DNA of 64,000 nucleotides from Enterococcus ratti (GTDB lineage: Bacteria; Bacillota; Bacilli; Lactobacillales; Enterococcaceae). Within the stretch, counting starts at the first letter, position 1. Each line of letters starts with the position of its first letter. The stretch lies in NCBI RefSeq assembly GCF_001886195.1, contig NZ_JXLB01000009.1:1-64000 (forward strand). The letters are read 5' to 3'. The notes beneath the pieces are model-generated. The model did no database searches. It saw only the letters and a program-made list of their open reading frames with translations, and was not told where the DNA came from. Position numbers and translations under genes: made by a program. Below are positions 36,748 through 47,334 of the stretch, in pieces.

Positions 36748-38271
36748 ATGGAACAAACAAAAAAGAAGAATTTTCAAATGCCTTCAGCGTATACGGTCTT
36801 ATTCATTATTATTGCAATTATCGCTGTATTAACTTGGTTTATACCAGCTGGACATTACAGTGTCGATGATGCAGGCAACATCATTGCTGGATCATATGAA
36901 CGAGTGAAACAAAATCCTCAAGGGTTATGGGATATTTTTATGGCGCCAATCAACGGCATGCTCGGTGTACCAGCCGGAGAATTAACGAAAGAAACTCCCG
37001 CTGCTATCCCGATTTCTTTCTTTATTTTAGTCGTTGGTGGATTTTTAGGTATTATTAATAAAACAGGGGCGTTAGACGCTGGCATTGCTTCTGTTGTTAA
37101 ACGATTTAAAGGCAAAGAAAAAATGTTGATTCCAGTATTGATGCTATTGTTTGCATTAGGTGGATCCACTTATGGGATGGCAGAAGAAACAATTCCATTT
37201 TATGCACTATTGATTCCTGTTATGATGGCAGTAGGGTTTGATACCGTTGTGGCTGTGGCAATCGTTTTAGTCGGTTCACAAGTTGGCTGCCTTGCTTCAA
37301 CAGTCAATCCGTTTGCGACAGGTGTTGCTTCTCAAGCTGTTGGAATTTCCATGGGTCAAGGAATCGGGTTGCGATTTTTGATGTTTGTTGTGTTACTAGC
37401 TATTTCCATTTTTTATGTTTATCGTTATGCTTCTAAGATTGAAAAAGATCCAACTAAATCACTTGTTTATACTCAAAGAGAAGAAGATATCAAGCATTTT
37501 GATATTGATTCAATCAGTCGTCAAGAAACAATCACAAAAAGGCAAAAACACGTCAATGTCTTATTCTTTATTACGTTTGGTATTATGATCATTAGTTTGA
37601 TTCCTTGGACAACTTTGAATGCCAATTTTACGATTTTTGAATCTTTGACAAAATGGTTAACGGGATTACCAGTAGTTGGAACCGTATTAGGTAAAAACAT
37701 GCTTCCGCTCGGTGAATGGTATTTCCCAGAGATCACTATGTTATTTTTAGTGATGTCAATTGTTGTTGCCATTACTTATGGGATGAAAGAGTCAGATTTT
37801 ATTTCAGAATTTTTAGCGGGTGCTTCAGATTTGATCGGAGTAGCAATCGTCGTAGCCGTTGCTCGTGGAATTCAAGTTGTGATGAACAATGGATTAATTA
37901 CAGATACGATTCTTCACTGGGGAGAACAAGGCTTAAGTTCATTGGCGTCAAGTGTATTCTTAATTCTTACATTTATTTTTTACATTCCAATGTCTTTCTT
38001 GATTCCTTCAACTTCTGGATTAGCAGCTGCTACGATGGGAATCATGGGACCAATGGGCGAATTTGCTGGTGTAAGTAAAGACTTGGTTATTACCGCTTAT
38101 CAATCAGCATCCGGTTTGGTAAATTTGATTACCCCAACTTCAGCAATCGTTATGGGTGCTGTAGCCATCGCTCGTTTTGATATCTCTGTATGGTGGAAAT
38201 TTATAGGAAAATTAATCGCTATTTTATTTATTGCAATTTGTGTAATCTTAGGAATAGCAGCGATGTTTTGA
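36748..38271 (+). CDS. YfcC-family membrane carrier
   Basis: A 507-residue protein with about 12-13 membrane helices of the YfcC/DcuC-related carrier superfamily, often annotated as arginine/ornithine antiporter-like or C4-dicarboxylate carriers. Typical motifs are FFILVVGGFLGIINKTGALD, TYGMAEETIPFY and SFLIPSTSGLAAATMGIMGP. The substrate is unknown; the following M20 peptidase gene suggests peptides or amino acids. The start is ATG 36748, behind AAGGAAGG; the in-frame ATG at 36724 precedes that site and is not used. There is about a 160-base gap to the peptidase gene without a clear terminator, so they may be co-transcribed. Confidence 0.88.
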   Translation: MEQTKKKNFQMPSAYTVLFIIIAIIAVLTWFIPAGHYSVDDAGNIIAGSYERVKQNPQGLWDIFMAPINGMLGVPAGELTKETPAAIPISFFILVVGGFLGIINKTGALDAGIASVVKRFKGKEKMLIPVLMLLFALGGSTYGMAEETIPFYALLIPVMMAVGFDTVVAVAIVLVGSQVGCLASTVNPFATGVASQAVGISMGQGIGLRFLMFVVLLAISIFYVYRYASKIEKDPTKSLVYTQREEDIKHFDIDSISRQETITKRQKHVNVLFFITFGIMIISLIPWTTLNANFTIFESLTKWLTGLPVVGTVLGKNMLPLGEWYFPEITMLFLVMSIVVAITYGMKESDFISEFLAGASDLIGVAIVVAVARGIQVVMNNGLITDTILHWGEQGLSSLASSVFLILTFIFYIPMSFLIPSTSGLAAATMGIMGPMGEFAGVSKDLVITAYQSASGLVNLITPTSAIVMGAVAIARFDISVWWKFIGKLIAILFIAICVILGIAAMF

Positions 38272-38430
38272 CCAAGGTCAACGAAAGGAATCTACCAAAT
38301 AAACACTGTTGAGGTTCACGGTTGACTGTTTTACAGGATTCAAGCTCTTGTATCTTTATTATTGGGTGAAAACTAAGGTTGTGTCTGTTGTTTTGACATG
38401 ACCTTTTTATTACATTAGGAGGGTGAGAAC

Positions 38431-39771
38431 ATGAAACAATTTGTAACAAAGCAACATCATGAACAAGCATTAGAATCTTTAGGTGAACTGATTCGGATTC
38501 CTTCAGTTTTAGACGAATCAGATACAGGAAAAGGGCATCCTTTTGGAACAAAAGTCATTGAAGCTTTGGACAAAGTTTTAGAAATTTGTGAACGTTTAGG
38601 GTTTAAAACATTTAAGGATCCAGAAGGGTATTATGGTTATGCAGAAGTAGGAACGGGCGAGGAACTGTTTGGGATTTTATGCCATATGGATGTGGTACCG
38701 GCTGGTGATGAAACCAATTGGGATTCTAATCCCTTTGAACCAACAGTAAAAGATGGTTGGTTGATTGGAAGAGGATCCCAAGATGACAAAGGACCTTCGA
38801 TTGCTGCAATGTATGCGGTAAAAGCCTTAATAGATGCGGGTGTTGAGTTTAATACGCGTATACGCTTTATATTTGGAACAGATGAAGAAAATCTATGGCG
38901 TTGTTTAGATAAATACAATGAAAAAGAAGAAGGTATCACACAAGGATTTGCTCCCGATGCGGAATTTCCATTGATTTATGCTGAAAAAGGGCTATTACAA
39001 GCTTATTTAATTGGTCCCGGAACGACAGATTTTTCAGTAAAAGCTGGTGGCGCGTTGAACGTTGTTCCAGATGCAGCCCCTTACGCTGGTGAAAAATTGG
39101 CGGAAGTAAAAGAAGCATTGAAAAAACATGGCTTTGATTTTGAAGATAAAGGTGAATCCATTGTCGTTCTTGGAAAAAGTATTCATGCAAAAGATGCAGC
39201 AGAAGGGGTAAATGCGATTTCACGTTTAGCCATCGCACTTTCCGAAGTATTCGATTTTGCACCTATCAATTTTTTAGGTCAATTGGTTCAAGAAAATGCA
39301 ACTGGTGAAAAAGTAGTAGGAAAAACAATTGATGAACAATCTGGCGAATTAACTATGAACTTTGCAAGTTTAGAAATTACGCCGGAACAAACAAAAATAG
39401 GTGTAGATATGCGTATTCCAGTAACCTTTAAAAAAGATGAGTTAGTGGAAAAATTAGCAGCAGTCGTTAAGAACTATGAATTAACTTATGAAGAATTTGA
39501 CTTTTTAGATTCACTTTATGTACCATTAGATAGTGAACTAGTGAAAAATCTTTTAGGTACCTATCGTGAGATCACAGGTGATATGACTGAGCCATTTGTC
39601 TCAGGAGGAGCTACTTTTGCACGTACGATGAATCAATGTGTTGCATTTGGAGCAATGTTTCCAGATACGCCAGACTTTATGCATCAAGCAAATGAACGGT
39701 GGGAATTAAGTAGTATGTATAAAGCCATGGAAATCTATGCAGAAGCGGTTTATCATTTGTGCAGTAAATAA
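38431..39771 (+). CDS. M20-family metallopeptidase (dipeptidase type)
   Basis: A 446-residue Sapep/PepV-like zinc peptidase. Metal ligands and catalytic residues are visible in CHMDVVPAGD, GRGSQDDKGP, GTDEEN and the C-terminal MHQANERWE. A lid domain (about 190-330) interrupts the catalytic domain. It should release amino acids from dipeptides in the cytoplasm. The start ATG follows TTAGGAGGGTGAGAAC. It is downstream of the YfcC-type carrier, suggesting uptake plus hydrolysis of a nutrient. A strong terminator follows at 39845. Confidence 0.92.
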   Translation: MKQFVTKQHHEQALESLGELIRIPSVLDESDTGKGHPFGTKVIEALDKVLEICERLGFKTFKDPEGYYGYAEVGTGEELFGILCHMDVVPAGDETNWDSNPFEPTVKDGWLIGRGSQDDKGPSIAAMYAVKALIDAGVEFNTRIRFIFGTDEENLWRCLDKYNEKEEGITQGFAPDAEFPLIYAEKGLLQAYLIGPGTTDFSVKAGGALNVVPDAAPYAGEKLAEVKEALKKHGFDFEDKGESIVVLGKSIHAKDAAEGVNAISRLAIALSEVFDFAPINFLGQLVQENATGEKVVGKTIDEQSGELTMNFASLEITPEQTKIGVDMRIPVTFKKDELVEKLAAVVKNYELTYEEFDFLDSLYVPLDSELVKNLLGTYREITGDMTEPFVSGGATFARTMNQCVAFGAMFPDTPDFMHQANERWELSSMYKAMEIYAEAVYHLCSK

Positions 39772-40366
39772 GGATTTGTTTCATACGCTTGTCTTGTTTA
39801 ATCTGTGAGTAGGAAAATCGTTAGACGAAAATACGCCGATAAACAAACTGAAGGTTTTTAAAAGCAACACTTGGATGGCTTTTAAAAAACCTTCAGTTTT
39901 TTTGATGAATGTTATAAGCATGAAACTAATTTCTCCACTTCTAATCGTACATCTTTCTTGATTTTATATTAAAGAAAAAAGTTGCAATTTTATCGTAGTT
40001 TATTTAGTGTAGAGTAATTAGATGGGAAATGAGAAGAAAAGTGTGTAAAAAAAGAAAAAGATACGAGGAAACGCTATTTTTAGATCAAGCGGTAGCGTCA
40101 GGATAAAAAGTTGACTCGTTTTTAAAAAGAGAGTACTAGTTTCAACAAACGAAAGTCAAAGAAAACCATGTTTGTTTTAGTAATTGCAAAAAAACAGAGA
40201 CAGGCAACTGTTGACAAGCAAGTGAATAGGAGAAATAAAATGAGAAAGTTAGACTATGGATTTATTTAACTGCTAGTTCATGCAGTTTTTTAAGCGACTA
40301 TGGGAATTTTCTTATGATGAGAATAAGAAAAAAACAGATTTAATTTGTTCAAAGTCCCTAGCTTTT
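39772..40366. other. Intergenic region with terminator and a 9-codon frame
   Basis: After the terminator at 39845-39903 there is AT-rich sequence. At 40240-40269 a nine-codon frame (MRKLDYGFI) has a perfect AGGAG site and is followed at once by AACTGC / GCAGTT plus T6, a small terminator. It could be a tiny leader-type transcript or the start of a deleted gene. Confidence 0.4.
39845..39903 (+). terminator. Terminator of the M20 peptidase gene
   Basis: A stem of about 20 pairs (39845-39865 / 39878-39899) with a 12-base loop is followed by a T run. Confidence 0.85.
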
Positions 40367-40585
40367 TCATAACCGTTCGAATAAAATTGCTCTTACTGGA
40401 CATTTTTGATAAGCTTTTTGTAAAACTGCTTCTTCTTTTTCAGAAATAAACTGTTGACGTGCTTCAGTTTCTTGAGCAAATAAAACGATTCCTTCTTCAT
40501 CATAATCAAAGATATCAGGTGCTTCAATTTGGCAAAGGCCACAAGCAATACAGCGTTCGGACACTAGTTTACATAGTAGAGACAT
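40367..40585 (-). CDS. fer: Ferredoxin, single [4Fe-4S] cluster
   Basis: A 72-residue ferredoxin, an electron carrier in the cytoplasm. The cluster ligands are CIACGLC near residues 11-17 and the distant Cys-Pro in KCPVRA. The start ATG 40585 (MSLLCKLV) follows AGGATGG; the longer frame from 40657 has no family match and no binding site. It is divergent from the ypbB-like gene and recQ, as in Bacillus, where fer lies beside ypbB-recQ. Confidence 0.92.
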   Translation of the reverse strand: MSLLCKLVSERCIACGLCQIEAPDIFDYDEEGIVLFAQETEARQQFISEKEEAVLQKAYQKCPVRAILFERL

Positions 40586-40616
40586 TTTTAACCATCCTAT
40601 TCTTAAGGGGAGTAAC

Positions 40617-41647
40617 ATGACTGAATTTATTTTATCCTTATTTTCAACAAGAAACAAGTTGAGAATATCAGTACTTTATATCAAATACTTCATGGGAAAC
40701 GTACGAGTTCAATATTAATCTATAGTTTTTTGAACCATCTATTGTTTGTCCATGGTAGCTTGCCTGAATTAAAACAAGAAGAGTTTTCAAGAGTAATGAA
40801 TCAATTAGTAAACGAAAAGTTACTCAGTATATCAAAAAACTATGGGAGAATTACGGCTTTAGGAAACAAGAAACATCTTCAATCAGAAATAAACTTGAAT
40901 GGTCTTTGTTTTAGTCGATACGGAAGAACAGCGAGTACTTGTTGGCGTTTAATCAAATTTGCTGTACAAGTTGTTTCTTATTTAACTTATAGCTGTTCTG
41001 ACTATTTGCCGATAGAGACAAGCCCTTACTATACTTTTCAAGTTAAAAGATGGATTGTCGATATGAAGTTAGACCGATTTGAACTGGCAAGCAAGTTAAG
41101 CCGAGAGCTTGAGGAATTATTTTTAGATATGCCGACAGAAATGGCCGACTTTCTAGCAAACCAATTTTCCGGCGTACAAGCACCGGGATTATTGTCTTAC
41201 CAACTAACAGAAATAAAGGATGAAATGCAGCTTAAATTATACGAAGCCAAAAATATACATTCTTTATTAAAAAAAATTGAAGAAAAGAAACCATTGGTTC
41301 TTTTTTATCTTATTCAACCTTTACTTATACAAAACTATAATCAAAGTATGTTAATTACAAGAAAACTTGTTTTAGAAGGACATTCTTTGGAAGAAATTAT
41401 GAAAATTCGCCACTTAAAAAAAGGAACAGTGACAGATCATCTAATTGAATGGCAACTTTATTTTGATGATTTTCCTTATAAAACAATGATTTCAAAAAAA
41501 ACGTTGAACCGATTAAGTCAGTTTACAAATGTACAGACATTGGAATATCGTCAACTAAACGAACAAGCATCTTTAGATTATGGCGAGTTTCGATTTTATC
41601 AAATAGGAGTATTGAAAGGGGAACTGTTGGATGGAATTGAAGGATGA
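40617..41647 (+). pseudogene. YpbB-like helix-turn-helix gene with an N-terminal frameshift
   Basis: The frame from ATG 40617, behind a strong AAGGGGAGTAAC site, reads MTEFILSLFSTRNKLRIS. The homologous continuation STLYQILHGKRTSSILIYSF begins at about 40673 in another frame and runs open to 41647. A one-base deletion around 40668-40673 explains both. In the downstream frame the first NTG is a TTG at 40730 without a ribosome-binding site. The rest (about 320 residues) is intact, ending in a helix-turn-helix domain (HSLEEIMKIRHLKKGTVTDHL), and overlaps recQ. In Bacillus ypbB also precedes recQ. Either a recent mutation or a sequence error; no slippery site is evident. Confidence 0.75.
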
Positions 41648-43034
41648 ACTGAAAAAACATTTTGGATTTTCTTCGTTTCGTCCCGGACAAGAAAAAATTA
41701 TCTGTTCGTTATTAAATAAGCAAGATGTCTTAGCTGTGTTGCCTACGGGAAATGGAAAAAGTCTTTGTTATCAATTAACAGGATATTTATGTGAGGGAAT
41801 GGTCATTGTGGTTTCACCTTTACTGTCATTGATGGAAGATCAAGTCATTCAACTTCAAAAACGAGGCGAAAAGCGAGTGATAGCATATAATAGTTTATTA
41901 TCCAAAGCAGAACGATATGATGTTTTGAATCATTTATCTGACTATAAATTTTTATTTTTGAGTCCGGAAATGTTGGTACAACAAACGTTGTTGGAGCTGT
42001 TGAAAAAACAAAAAATTGGATTATATGTGATTGATGAAGCTCATTGTGTTTCACAATGGGGGATTGATTTTCGTCCAGAATATCAACAATTAGGAGAGAT
42101 AAGAAAACAATTGGGTTTGCCAGTTACGCTGGCTTTAACTGCTACAGCTACAACAGTCGTTCAAAAAGATATTGAAAAAGTACTATTCCAAACGCCACCC
42201 GTTTGCGTGACACATCCTATTAACCGAAAAAATATTGCTTTATATGTAAAAAAAACATCACATAAAGAAGAAGCATTAGAAAATTTAATGAAACAAGCGC
42301 AAGGAGCCATGATTATTTATTGTGCTACCAAAAAAGAAGTGGAACGCTTGTACCAATTGTTTCGTTTTCGATTTGCTGTTGGTTACTATCATGGTGATTT
42401 GGAAGCCTCTCAAAGACGGCAGCTGCAACAACAATTTAGTCAAAATAAACTCCAATTTTTGATAGCAACGAATGCGTTTGGTATGGGGATTGATAAACCA
42501 GATGTCCGTTATATCGTTCACTATGATTTACCTGCCAGTCTTGAAAATTATATGCAGGAAATTGGACGTGCCGGTAGAGATCAAAGACTTAGTGAAGCCC
42601 TTCTTCTATATAAAGAGGGGGATGAATGGATCCATTATTTTTTTAATCAGATTTCCAAAGAACAGCGTCAAAGTTTTGAACTTTATTTACAGTCTAATAT
42701 CGCAGAGCTAAAGCCCTTTGATGAAATTCAGCAAAAATGGTTAGAAATGATTGAAAAAAAACATAATTCTAAAGAGTGGTTGGAGCAATTAAAATTACAA
42801 GAAAGAAAAAAGAATGAACGTCTACAGCAAATGCTTTACTATATCCACGCAACTACTTGTCGAAGAGTCATGCTTCTTGATTATTTTGGCGAAAAACTGC
42901 TTGAAAAGCCTGAGAAATGCTGTGATGTGGATGGTGCTGTATTAAGTATTCAAACAACAAAAGAGAGAAACAAAATAGAACAAAAAAATTGGTCCGATAT
43001 TTTACTAAATTTATTTAAAAAAAATAATGGATGA
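41631..43034 (+). CDS. recQ: RecQ-type ATP-dependent DNA helicase
   Basis: A 467-residue short RecQ. Helicase motif I is LPTGNGKSLCYQLTG, motif II is VIDEAHCVSQWG, and the family signature FRPEYQQLG and motif VI EIGRAGRDQRLSE follow. A zinc-binding helical region contains CRRVMLLDYF and CCDVD, and there is no HRDC domain. It unwinds recombination and replication intermediates. The ATG at 41631 overlaps the end of the ypbB-like gene, with AAAGGGGAAC upstream, so translation is coupled. If the upstream frameshift is real, coupling may be reduced, but the stop that matters lies far upstream. Confidence 0.92.
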   Translation: MELKDELKKHFGFSSFRPGQEKIICSLLNKQDVLAVLPTGNGKSLCYQLTGYLCEGMVIVVSPLLSLMEDQVIQLQKRGEKRVIAYNSLLSKAERYDVLNHLSDYKFLFLSPEMLVQQTLLELLKKQKIGLYVIDEAHCVSQWGIDFRPEYQQLGEIRKQLGLPVTLALTATATTVVQKDIEKVLFQTPPVCVTHPINRKNIALYVKKTSHKEEALENLMKQAQGAMIIYCATKKEVERLYQLFRFRFAVGYYHGDLEASQRRQLQQQFSQNKLQFLIATNAFGMGIDKPDVRYIVHYDLPASLENYMQEIGRAGRDQRLSEALLLYKEGDEWIHYFFNQISKEQRQSFELYLQSNIAELKPFDEIQQKWLEMIEKKHNSKEWLEQLKLQERKKNERLQQMLYYIHATTCRRVMLLDYFGEKLLEKPEKCCDVDGAVLSIQTTKERNKIEQKNWSDILLNLFKKNNG

Positions 43035-43102
43035 TAACTTTTTAAGACAATAAAGTTTGGGCTATGGTATAATATTTACGATAGAAATTAGGAGGTAATA
43101 AG

Positions 43103-43732
43103 GTGAGTAGAAAAGATAGACATCGTTCATCAGAAAATAATGAAGTACAAGAACCATGGGAACAACCAATTTATGATACGGAAGATGAAACTGCTTCAAG
43201 AAGTTCTCAACGTCAACAAAAGAAAGGCAATACATTATTTTTGTCTCTCTTTTTAATATTGTTAGTTTTATGTATTGCTATTCCGGCAGGTGCTTATTTT
43301 TGGATTAGAAATGGTTCTACAAATACATCCAGTGCTACATCGACCACTACTACTTCGTCAGTCGAAAGTACTGCTACCGAATCATCAACAAAAGAATCAA
43401 GTACTAAATCGCAAAGTACGACTGAAACTCAGTCAATAGTGGAAAGTACGCTTCAAAGCAGTACGATTGTTTCAGAATCAACTATGCCAACGACTACAAC
43501 CACCACAACTACTTATCAACAAGAAACACAACCGACAAGCAGTGTGGAAGAAGTAACTACGCCGACTTCTTCGGCTGCAACAGATGGTACGACCGTCACT
43601 GTACAAGCAGGAGAAGGTCCTAAACAAGTAGCTGAGCGTGCAGGAATCACAATTGATCAATTGTTTGCATTAAATGGATTAGACCCAAATAACTATATGA
43701 TCTATCCCGGTCAGCAATTAAAAGTCAAATAA
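43103..43732 (+). CDS. Membrane-anchored LysM protein (YpbE-like)
   Basis: A 209-residue protein with a cytoplasmic charged N-terminus, one membrane helix (about 46-68), a Ser/Thr-rich wall-spanning region (about 72-160) and one C-terminal LysM domain (TVQAGEGPKQVAERAGITIDQLFALNGL to YPGQQLKVK). The LysM binds peptidoglycan. The GTG start is seven bases after AGGAGG, and an extended -10 (TGGTATAAT) lies near 43063-43072. In Bacillus the ypbE gene with the same layout follows recQ, so this is conserved order. A terminator follows. Confidence 0.88.
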   Translation: MSRKDRHRSSENNEVQEPWEQPIYDTEDETASRSSQRQQKKGNTLFLSLFLILLVLCIAIPAGAYFWIRNGSTNTSSATSTTTTSSVESTATESSTKESSTKSQSTTETQSIVESTLQSSTIVSESTMPTTTTTTTTYQQETQPTSSVEEVTTPTSSAATDGTTVTVQAGEGPKQVAERAGITIDQLFALNGLDPNNYMIYPGQQLKVK

Positions 43733-43736
43733 TTTT

Positions 43737-43762
43737 AGCCGCAAGTTGCGGCTTTTTTTTTG
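43737..43762 (+). terminator. Terminator between the LysM gene and cmk
   Basis: AGCCGCA / TGCGGCT with a three-base loop is followed by eight T. Confidence 0.9.
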
Positions 43763-43778
43763 AAAAAGGAGTTATATC

Positions 43779-44456
43779 ATGAAGCAAATCAGTATTGCAA
43801 TAGACGGACCTGCTTCTTCAGGGAAAAGTACTGTTGCAAAAATTTTGGCAAAAGAATTTAATTATATTTATACGGATACGGGGGCGATGTATCGTGCCGT
43901 TACGTATTTAGCCATCAAACATTATATACCATTTACGGATGAAAAAGGATTGGTTAAATTAATTCATGATTATCCGTTGTCTTTTGTTCAACAAATAGAC
44001 GGACAACATGTTTTGATAGGCGATCGAGACGTAACAACAGCAATTCGCCAGCCAGATGTGACTCAAGCAGTTTCTGAGGTCTCTGCTCATCGGAAAGTGA
44101 GAGAAGCGCTTGTTGAGATTCAACGTAAAATTGGAGAAAACGGTGGGGTCGTTATGGATGGAAGAGACATCGGCACTTCTGTTTTACCAAATGCAGAAGT
44201 AAAAATATTTTTAGTGGCCAGTGTGACGGAACGTGCGCAAAGAAGATATAAAGAAAATATTGAAAAAGGAATTCCAACAGTATTAGAGCAGTTGACGAAA
44301 GAAATACAAGCAAGAGATTATTATGATTCCACAAGAAAAGTTTCTCCGTTAAAACAAGCGACTGATGCCGTGCGTATTGATACTACTGGAAAAACAATTT
44401 CAGAAGTTGTGCAAGCAATTAAAGAAATTGTAAAAGAAAAAGGGTATTTTCTATAA
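43779..44456 (+). CDS. cmk: Cytidylate kinase
   Basis: A 225-residue CMP/dCMP kinase with the P-loop [26 protein letters not shown] and [19 protein letters not shown]. It phosphorylates CMP and dCMP to the diphosphates. The start ATG follows AAAAAGGAGTTATATC. The cmk-rpsA order is widely conserved; there are about 130 bases between them here. Confidence 0.96.
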   Translation: MKQISIAIDGPASSGKSTVAKILAKEFNYIYTDTGAMYRAVTYLAIKHYIPFTDEKGLVKLIHDYPLSFVQQIDGQHVLIGDRDVTTAIRQPDVTQAVSEVSAHRKVREALVEIQRKIGENGGVVMDGRDIGTSVLPNAEVKIFLVASVTERAQRRYKENIEKGIPTVLEQLTKEIQARDYYDSTRKVSPLKQATDAVRIDTTGKTISEVVQAIKEIVKEKGYFL

Positions 44457-44585
44457 AAAAAAGAATTTTAAAATTTGTATTTTTGATGTAAATCAAACGA
44501 AATCGCTTTATTTTTTTTAGATAATCAATTAAACTAAAAACAGTACCGTTGTTACGGCAGAATGTTGGTTAGGAGGACAAATGTT

Positions 44586-45815
44586 ATGACAGAATTTGAA
44601 CAAAATCAAGCAGAGAATCGTCAATCAATGGAAGATGCGATTAATAGCGTTCAAGAAGTGAACGTAGGAGACGTGGTGACAGGTGAAGTCTTAGCAATTG
44701 AAGATAAGCAAGTTATTGTAGGAATCCAAGGTGCTGGAGTAGAAGGCGTTGTTCCTGCAAAAGAATTATCTACTTCACCGGTTGAAGACATCAATGAAAT
44801 TGTAAATGTGGGAGATATTTTAGACCTCGTTGTGATCAGTACAATTGGTAAAGATAAAGAAAACGGCAGCTACCTGCTTTCAAAACGCCGTTTAGATGCA
44901 AAAAAAGTTTGGGAAAAGATTGAAAAAGATTTTCAAGCGGGAAAAGTAATTGAAGCACCTGTAACTAGTGTGGTGAAAGGCGGATTAGTGGTTGACGTAG
45001 GTGTACGTGGATTCGTTCCTGCTTCAATGGTGGAAGATCATTTTGTGGCTGATTTTTCACCGTATAAAGATCAAACTTTAGCATTTAAAATTATTGAAAT
45101 TGAACCATCAGAAAATCGTTTAATTCTTTCGCATAAAGCAGTAATTGAAACGGAAAAAGAGAAAAAGAAAAAAGAAATTTTAGCAAACATTCATGAAGGA
45201 GATGTTCTTAGTGGTCGTGTAGCTCGTACCACTGACTTTGGTGCTTTCATTGATTTAGGTGGGATTGATGGATTGGTTCATGTTTCTGAAATTTCTCATA
45301 GTCATGTAGCTAAACCGAGTGATGTATTAGTTGTTGGAGATGAAGTAAAAGTAAAGGTTCTTTCAATTAATCTTGAACAAGAACGTGTCTCTTTATCGAT
45401 TAAAGAAACCGTGCCTGGTCCTTGGGAGAACATTGAAGAAAAAGCACCCGTTGGTTCTGTTTTAGAAGGAAAAGTAAAACGTTTGACAAGTTTTGGCGCT
45501 TTTGTAGAAATATTTCCGGGTGTTGAAGGTCTTGTTCACATTTCACAAATTTCACATAAGCATATTGCAACACCGCATGAAGTTCTTCATGAAGGCGATG
45601 AGGTAAAAGTAAAAGTTTTAGAAGTTAAACCTGAAGAATATCGTATTGCGCTTAGCATTAAAGCATTGGAAGAAAAAACTGCTTCTGAAGCAGAACCAAA
45701 AGATGTAGAAGCTTATGAGCTACCAGAAGAAAATACTGGATTTGCGATGGGCGACATTTTAGGGGACGCTTTAAAAGAAGAAGTAGAAGAGATAACGGAT
45801 GATTCAAAAGAATAA
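44586..45815 (+). CDS. rpsA: 30S ribosomal protein S1 homologue
   Basis: A 409-residue protein with four S1 RNA-binding domains (about 15-85, 100-170, 190-260 and 275-345) and an acidic tail, the low-GC Gram-positive form of S1 (shorter than the six-domain form of E. coli). It helps mRNA binding to the ribosome. The start is ATG 44586 (MTEFEQNQ), nine bases after AGGAGG; the upstream in-frame TTG 44562 precedes this site. A terminator follows at 45863. Confidence 0.94.
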   Translation: MTEFEQNQAENRQSMEDAINSVQEVNVGDVVTGEVLAIEDKQVIVGIQGAGVEGVVPAKELSTSPVEDINEIVNVGDILDLVVISTIGKDKENGSYLLSKRRLDAKKVWEKIEKDFQAGKVIEAPVTSVVKGGLVVDVGVRGFVPASMVEDHFVADFSPYKDQTLAFKIIEIEPSENRLILSHKAVIETEKEKKKKEILANIHEGDVLSGRVARTTDFGAFIDLGGIDGLVHVSEISHSHVAKPSDVLVVGDEVKVKVLSINLEQERVSLSIKETVPGPWENIEEKAPVGSVLEGKVKRLTSFGAFVEIFPGVEGLVHISQISHKHIATPHEVLHEGDEVKVKVLEVKPEEYRIALSIKALEEKTASEAEPKDVEAYELPEENTGFAMGDILGDALKEEVEEITDDSKE

Positions 45816-45862
45816 AGGTTTTAGCAAAAATAATTGAACATCTTCAAGTTTTTAATTAAAAG

Positions 45863-45897
45863 ATCAATCGAAGCAATGAGCTTTGATTGATTTTTTT
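45863..45897 (+). terminator. Terminator of rpsA
   Basis: The twelve-pair stem 45863-45874 / 45880-45891, with one G-U pair, is followed by a T run. Confidence 0.85.
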
Positions 45898-46023
45898 CTT
45901 TTAAATTTGTATATGTTTTTGTTTTTTACAAAATACTTATATAAATTTATCGAACAATGCTTGAAACTTAGTAGAGCATTGGGTACACTAAGTAAGATTG
46001 GAAACTTGTAAGGAGGTAAAAAT

Positions 46024-47334
46024 ATGGCAAATCCAACTATTGCAATCGTTGGTCGCCCAAACGTTGGTAAGTCTACGATTTTTAATCGTATTGCTGGTGA
46101 GCGTATTTCAATTGTCGAAGATACTCCGGGAGTAACACGTGATCGTATTTATGCTAAAGGTGAATGGTTAGGTCGAGAATTTAGCGTGATCGATACAGGG
46201 GGAATTGATTTAAGTGACGAACCATTTATGGATCAAATCAAACTTCAAGCAGAAATCGCAATTGAAGAAGCTGACGTGATTATCTGTGTGGTTAGCGGAC
46301 GTGAAGGAGTTACCGATGCAGATGAAGTTGTAGCAAAACTATTGTATCGTAGCAATAAACCAGTAATTTTAGCGGTTAATAAAGTAGATAATCCTGAGAT
46401 GAGAAATGAAATTTATGAATTTTATTCATTAGGATTGGGCGACCCTTATCCAGTATCTGGTAGTCATGGATTAGGTATCGGTGATGTATTAGATGAAGCA
46501 ATCAAATTCTTTTCAAATGAAGAAGAAGAAGAGGAAGAAGATGCAATTAAATTTAGTTTGATTGGCCGTCCAAATGTTGGAAAATCTTCATTAATCAATG
46601 CGATTTTAGGAGAAGAACGTGTCATCGTATCGGATGTGCAAGGAACGACAAGAGATGCGATTGATACACATTTTGTTTCTGAAAGTGGACAAAAATTTTT
46701 AATGATTGATACTGCCGGTATAAGAAAACGAGGGAAAGTCTATGAAAATACAGAAAAATACAGCGTTATGCGTGCCATGCGTGCTATCGACCGCTCTGAT
46801 GTTGTTTTAATGGTTCTTAATGCAGAAGAAGGCATACGAGAACAAGACAAACGTGTTGCAGGTTATGCCCATGAAGCAGGACGTGGTGTGATTATTGTAG
46901 TGAATAAATGGGATCTTGTCAAAAAGGAAACAAACACCATGCGTGACTTTGAGCAAGAAATTCGTGAAGCCTTCCGCTATTTAGATTATGCACCAATTAT
47001 TTTCGTTTCAGCTGTTACTAAACAGCGTTTAGGACTGTTGCCTGAAATGATCGAAGAGGTAAGTGTGAACCAAAACTTGCGTGTACCGTCTGCGGTCTTA
47101 AATGATATCATCATGGACGCTGTTGCAATCAATCCGACTCCGACAGATAAAGGCAAACGATTGAAGATTTTCTATGCCACACAAGTCGCAGTTAAACCAC
47201 CAACTTTTGTTGTTTTTGTGAATGAAGAAGAATTAATGCATTTTTCTTATGAACGTTTCTTAGAAAATCAAATTCGCAAAGCCTTCACTTTTGAAGGAAC
47301 ATCTATTCGCATCATTCCAAGAAGACGAAAGTAG
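46024..47334 (+). CDS. der: Ribosome-assembly GTPase Der (EngA)
   Basis: A 436-residue protein with two tandem GTPase domains: GRPNVGKST near residue 10 with DTGG and NKVD, and GRPNVGKSS near 182 with DTAG and NKWD. An acidic linker (NEEEEEEED) joins them, and the C-terminal KH-like domain runs from about 355. It is needed for 50S subunit maturation. The start ATG follows AAGGAGGTAAAAAT. It is upstream of hup, as in Bacillus relatives. Confidence 0.97.
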   Translation: MANPTIAIVGRPNVGKSTIFNRIAGERISIVEDTPGVTRDRIYAKGEWLGREFSVIDTGGIDLSDEPFMDQIKLQAEIAIEEADVIICVVSGREGVTDADEVVAKLLYRSNKPVILAVNKVDNPEMRNEIYEFYSLGLGDPYPVSGSHGLGIGDVLDEAIKFFSNEEEEEEEDAIKFSLIGRPNVGKSSLINAILGEERVIVSDVQGTTRDAIDTHFVSESGQKFLMIDTAGIRKRGKVYENTEKYSVMRAMRAIDRSDVVLMVLNAEEGIREQDKRVAGYAHEAGRGVIIVVNKWDLVKKETNTMRDFEQEIREAFRYLDYAPIIFVSAVTKQRLGLLPEMIEEVSVNQNLRVPSAVLNDIIMDAVAINPTPTDKGKRLKIFYATQVAVKPPTFVVFVNEEELMHFSYERFLENQIRKAFTFEGTSIRIIPRRRK

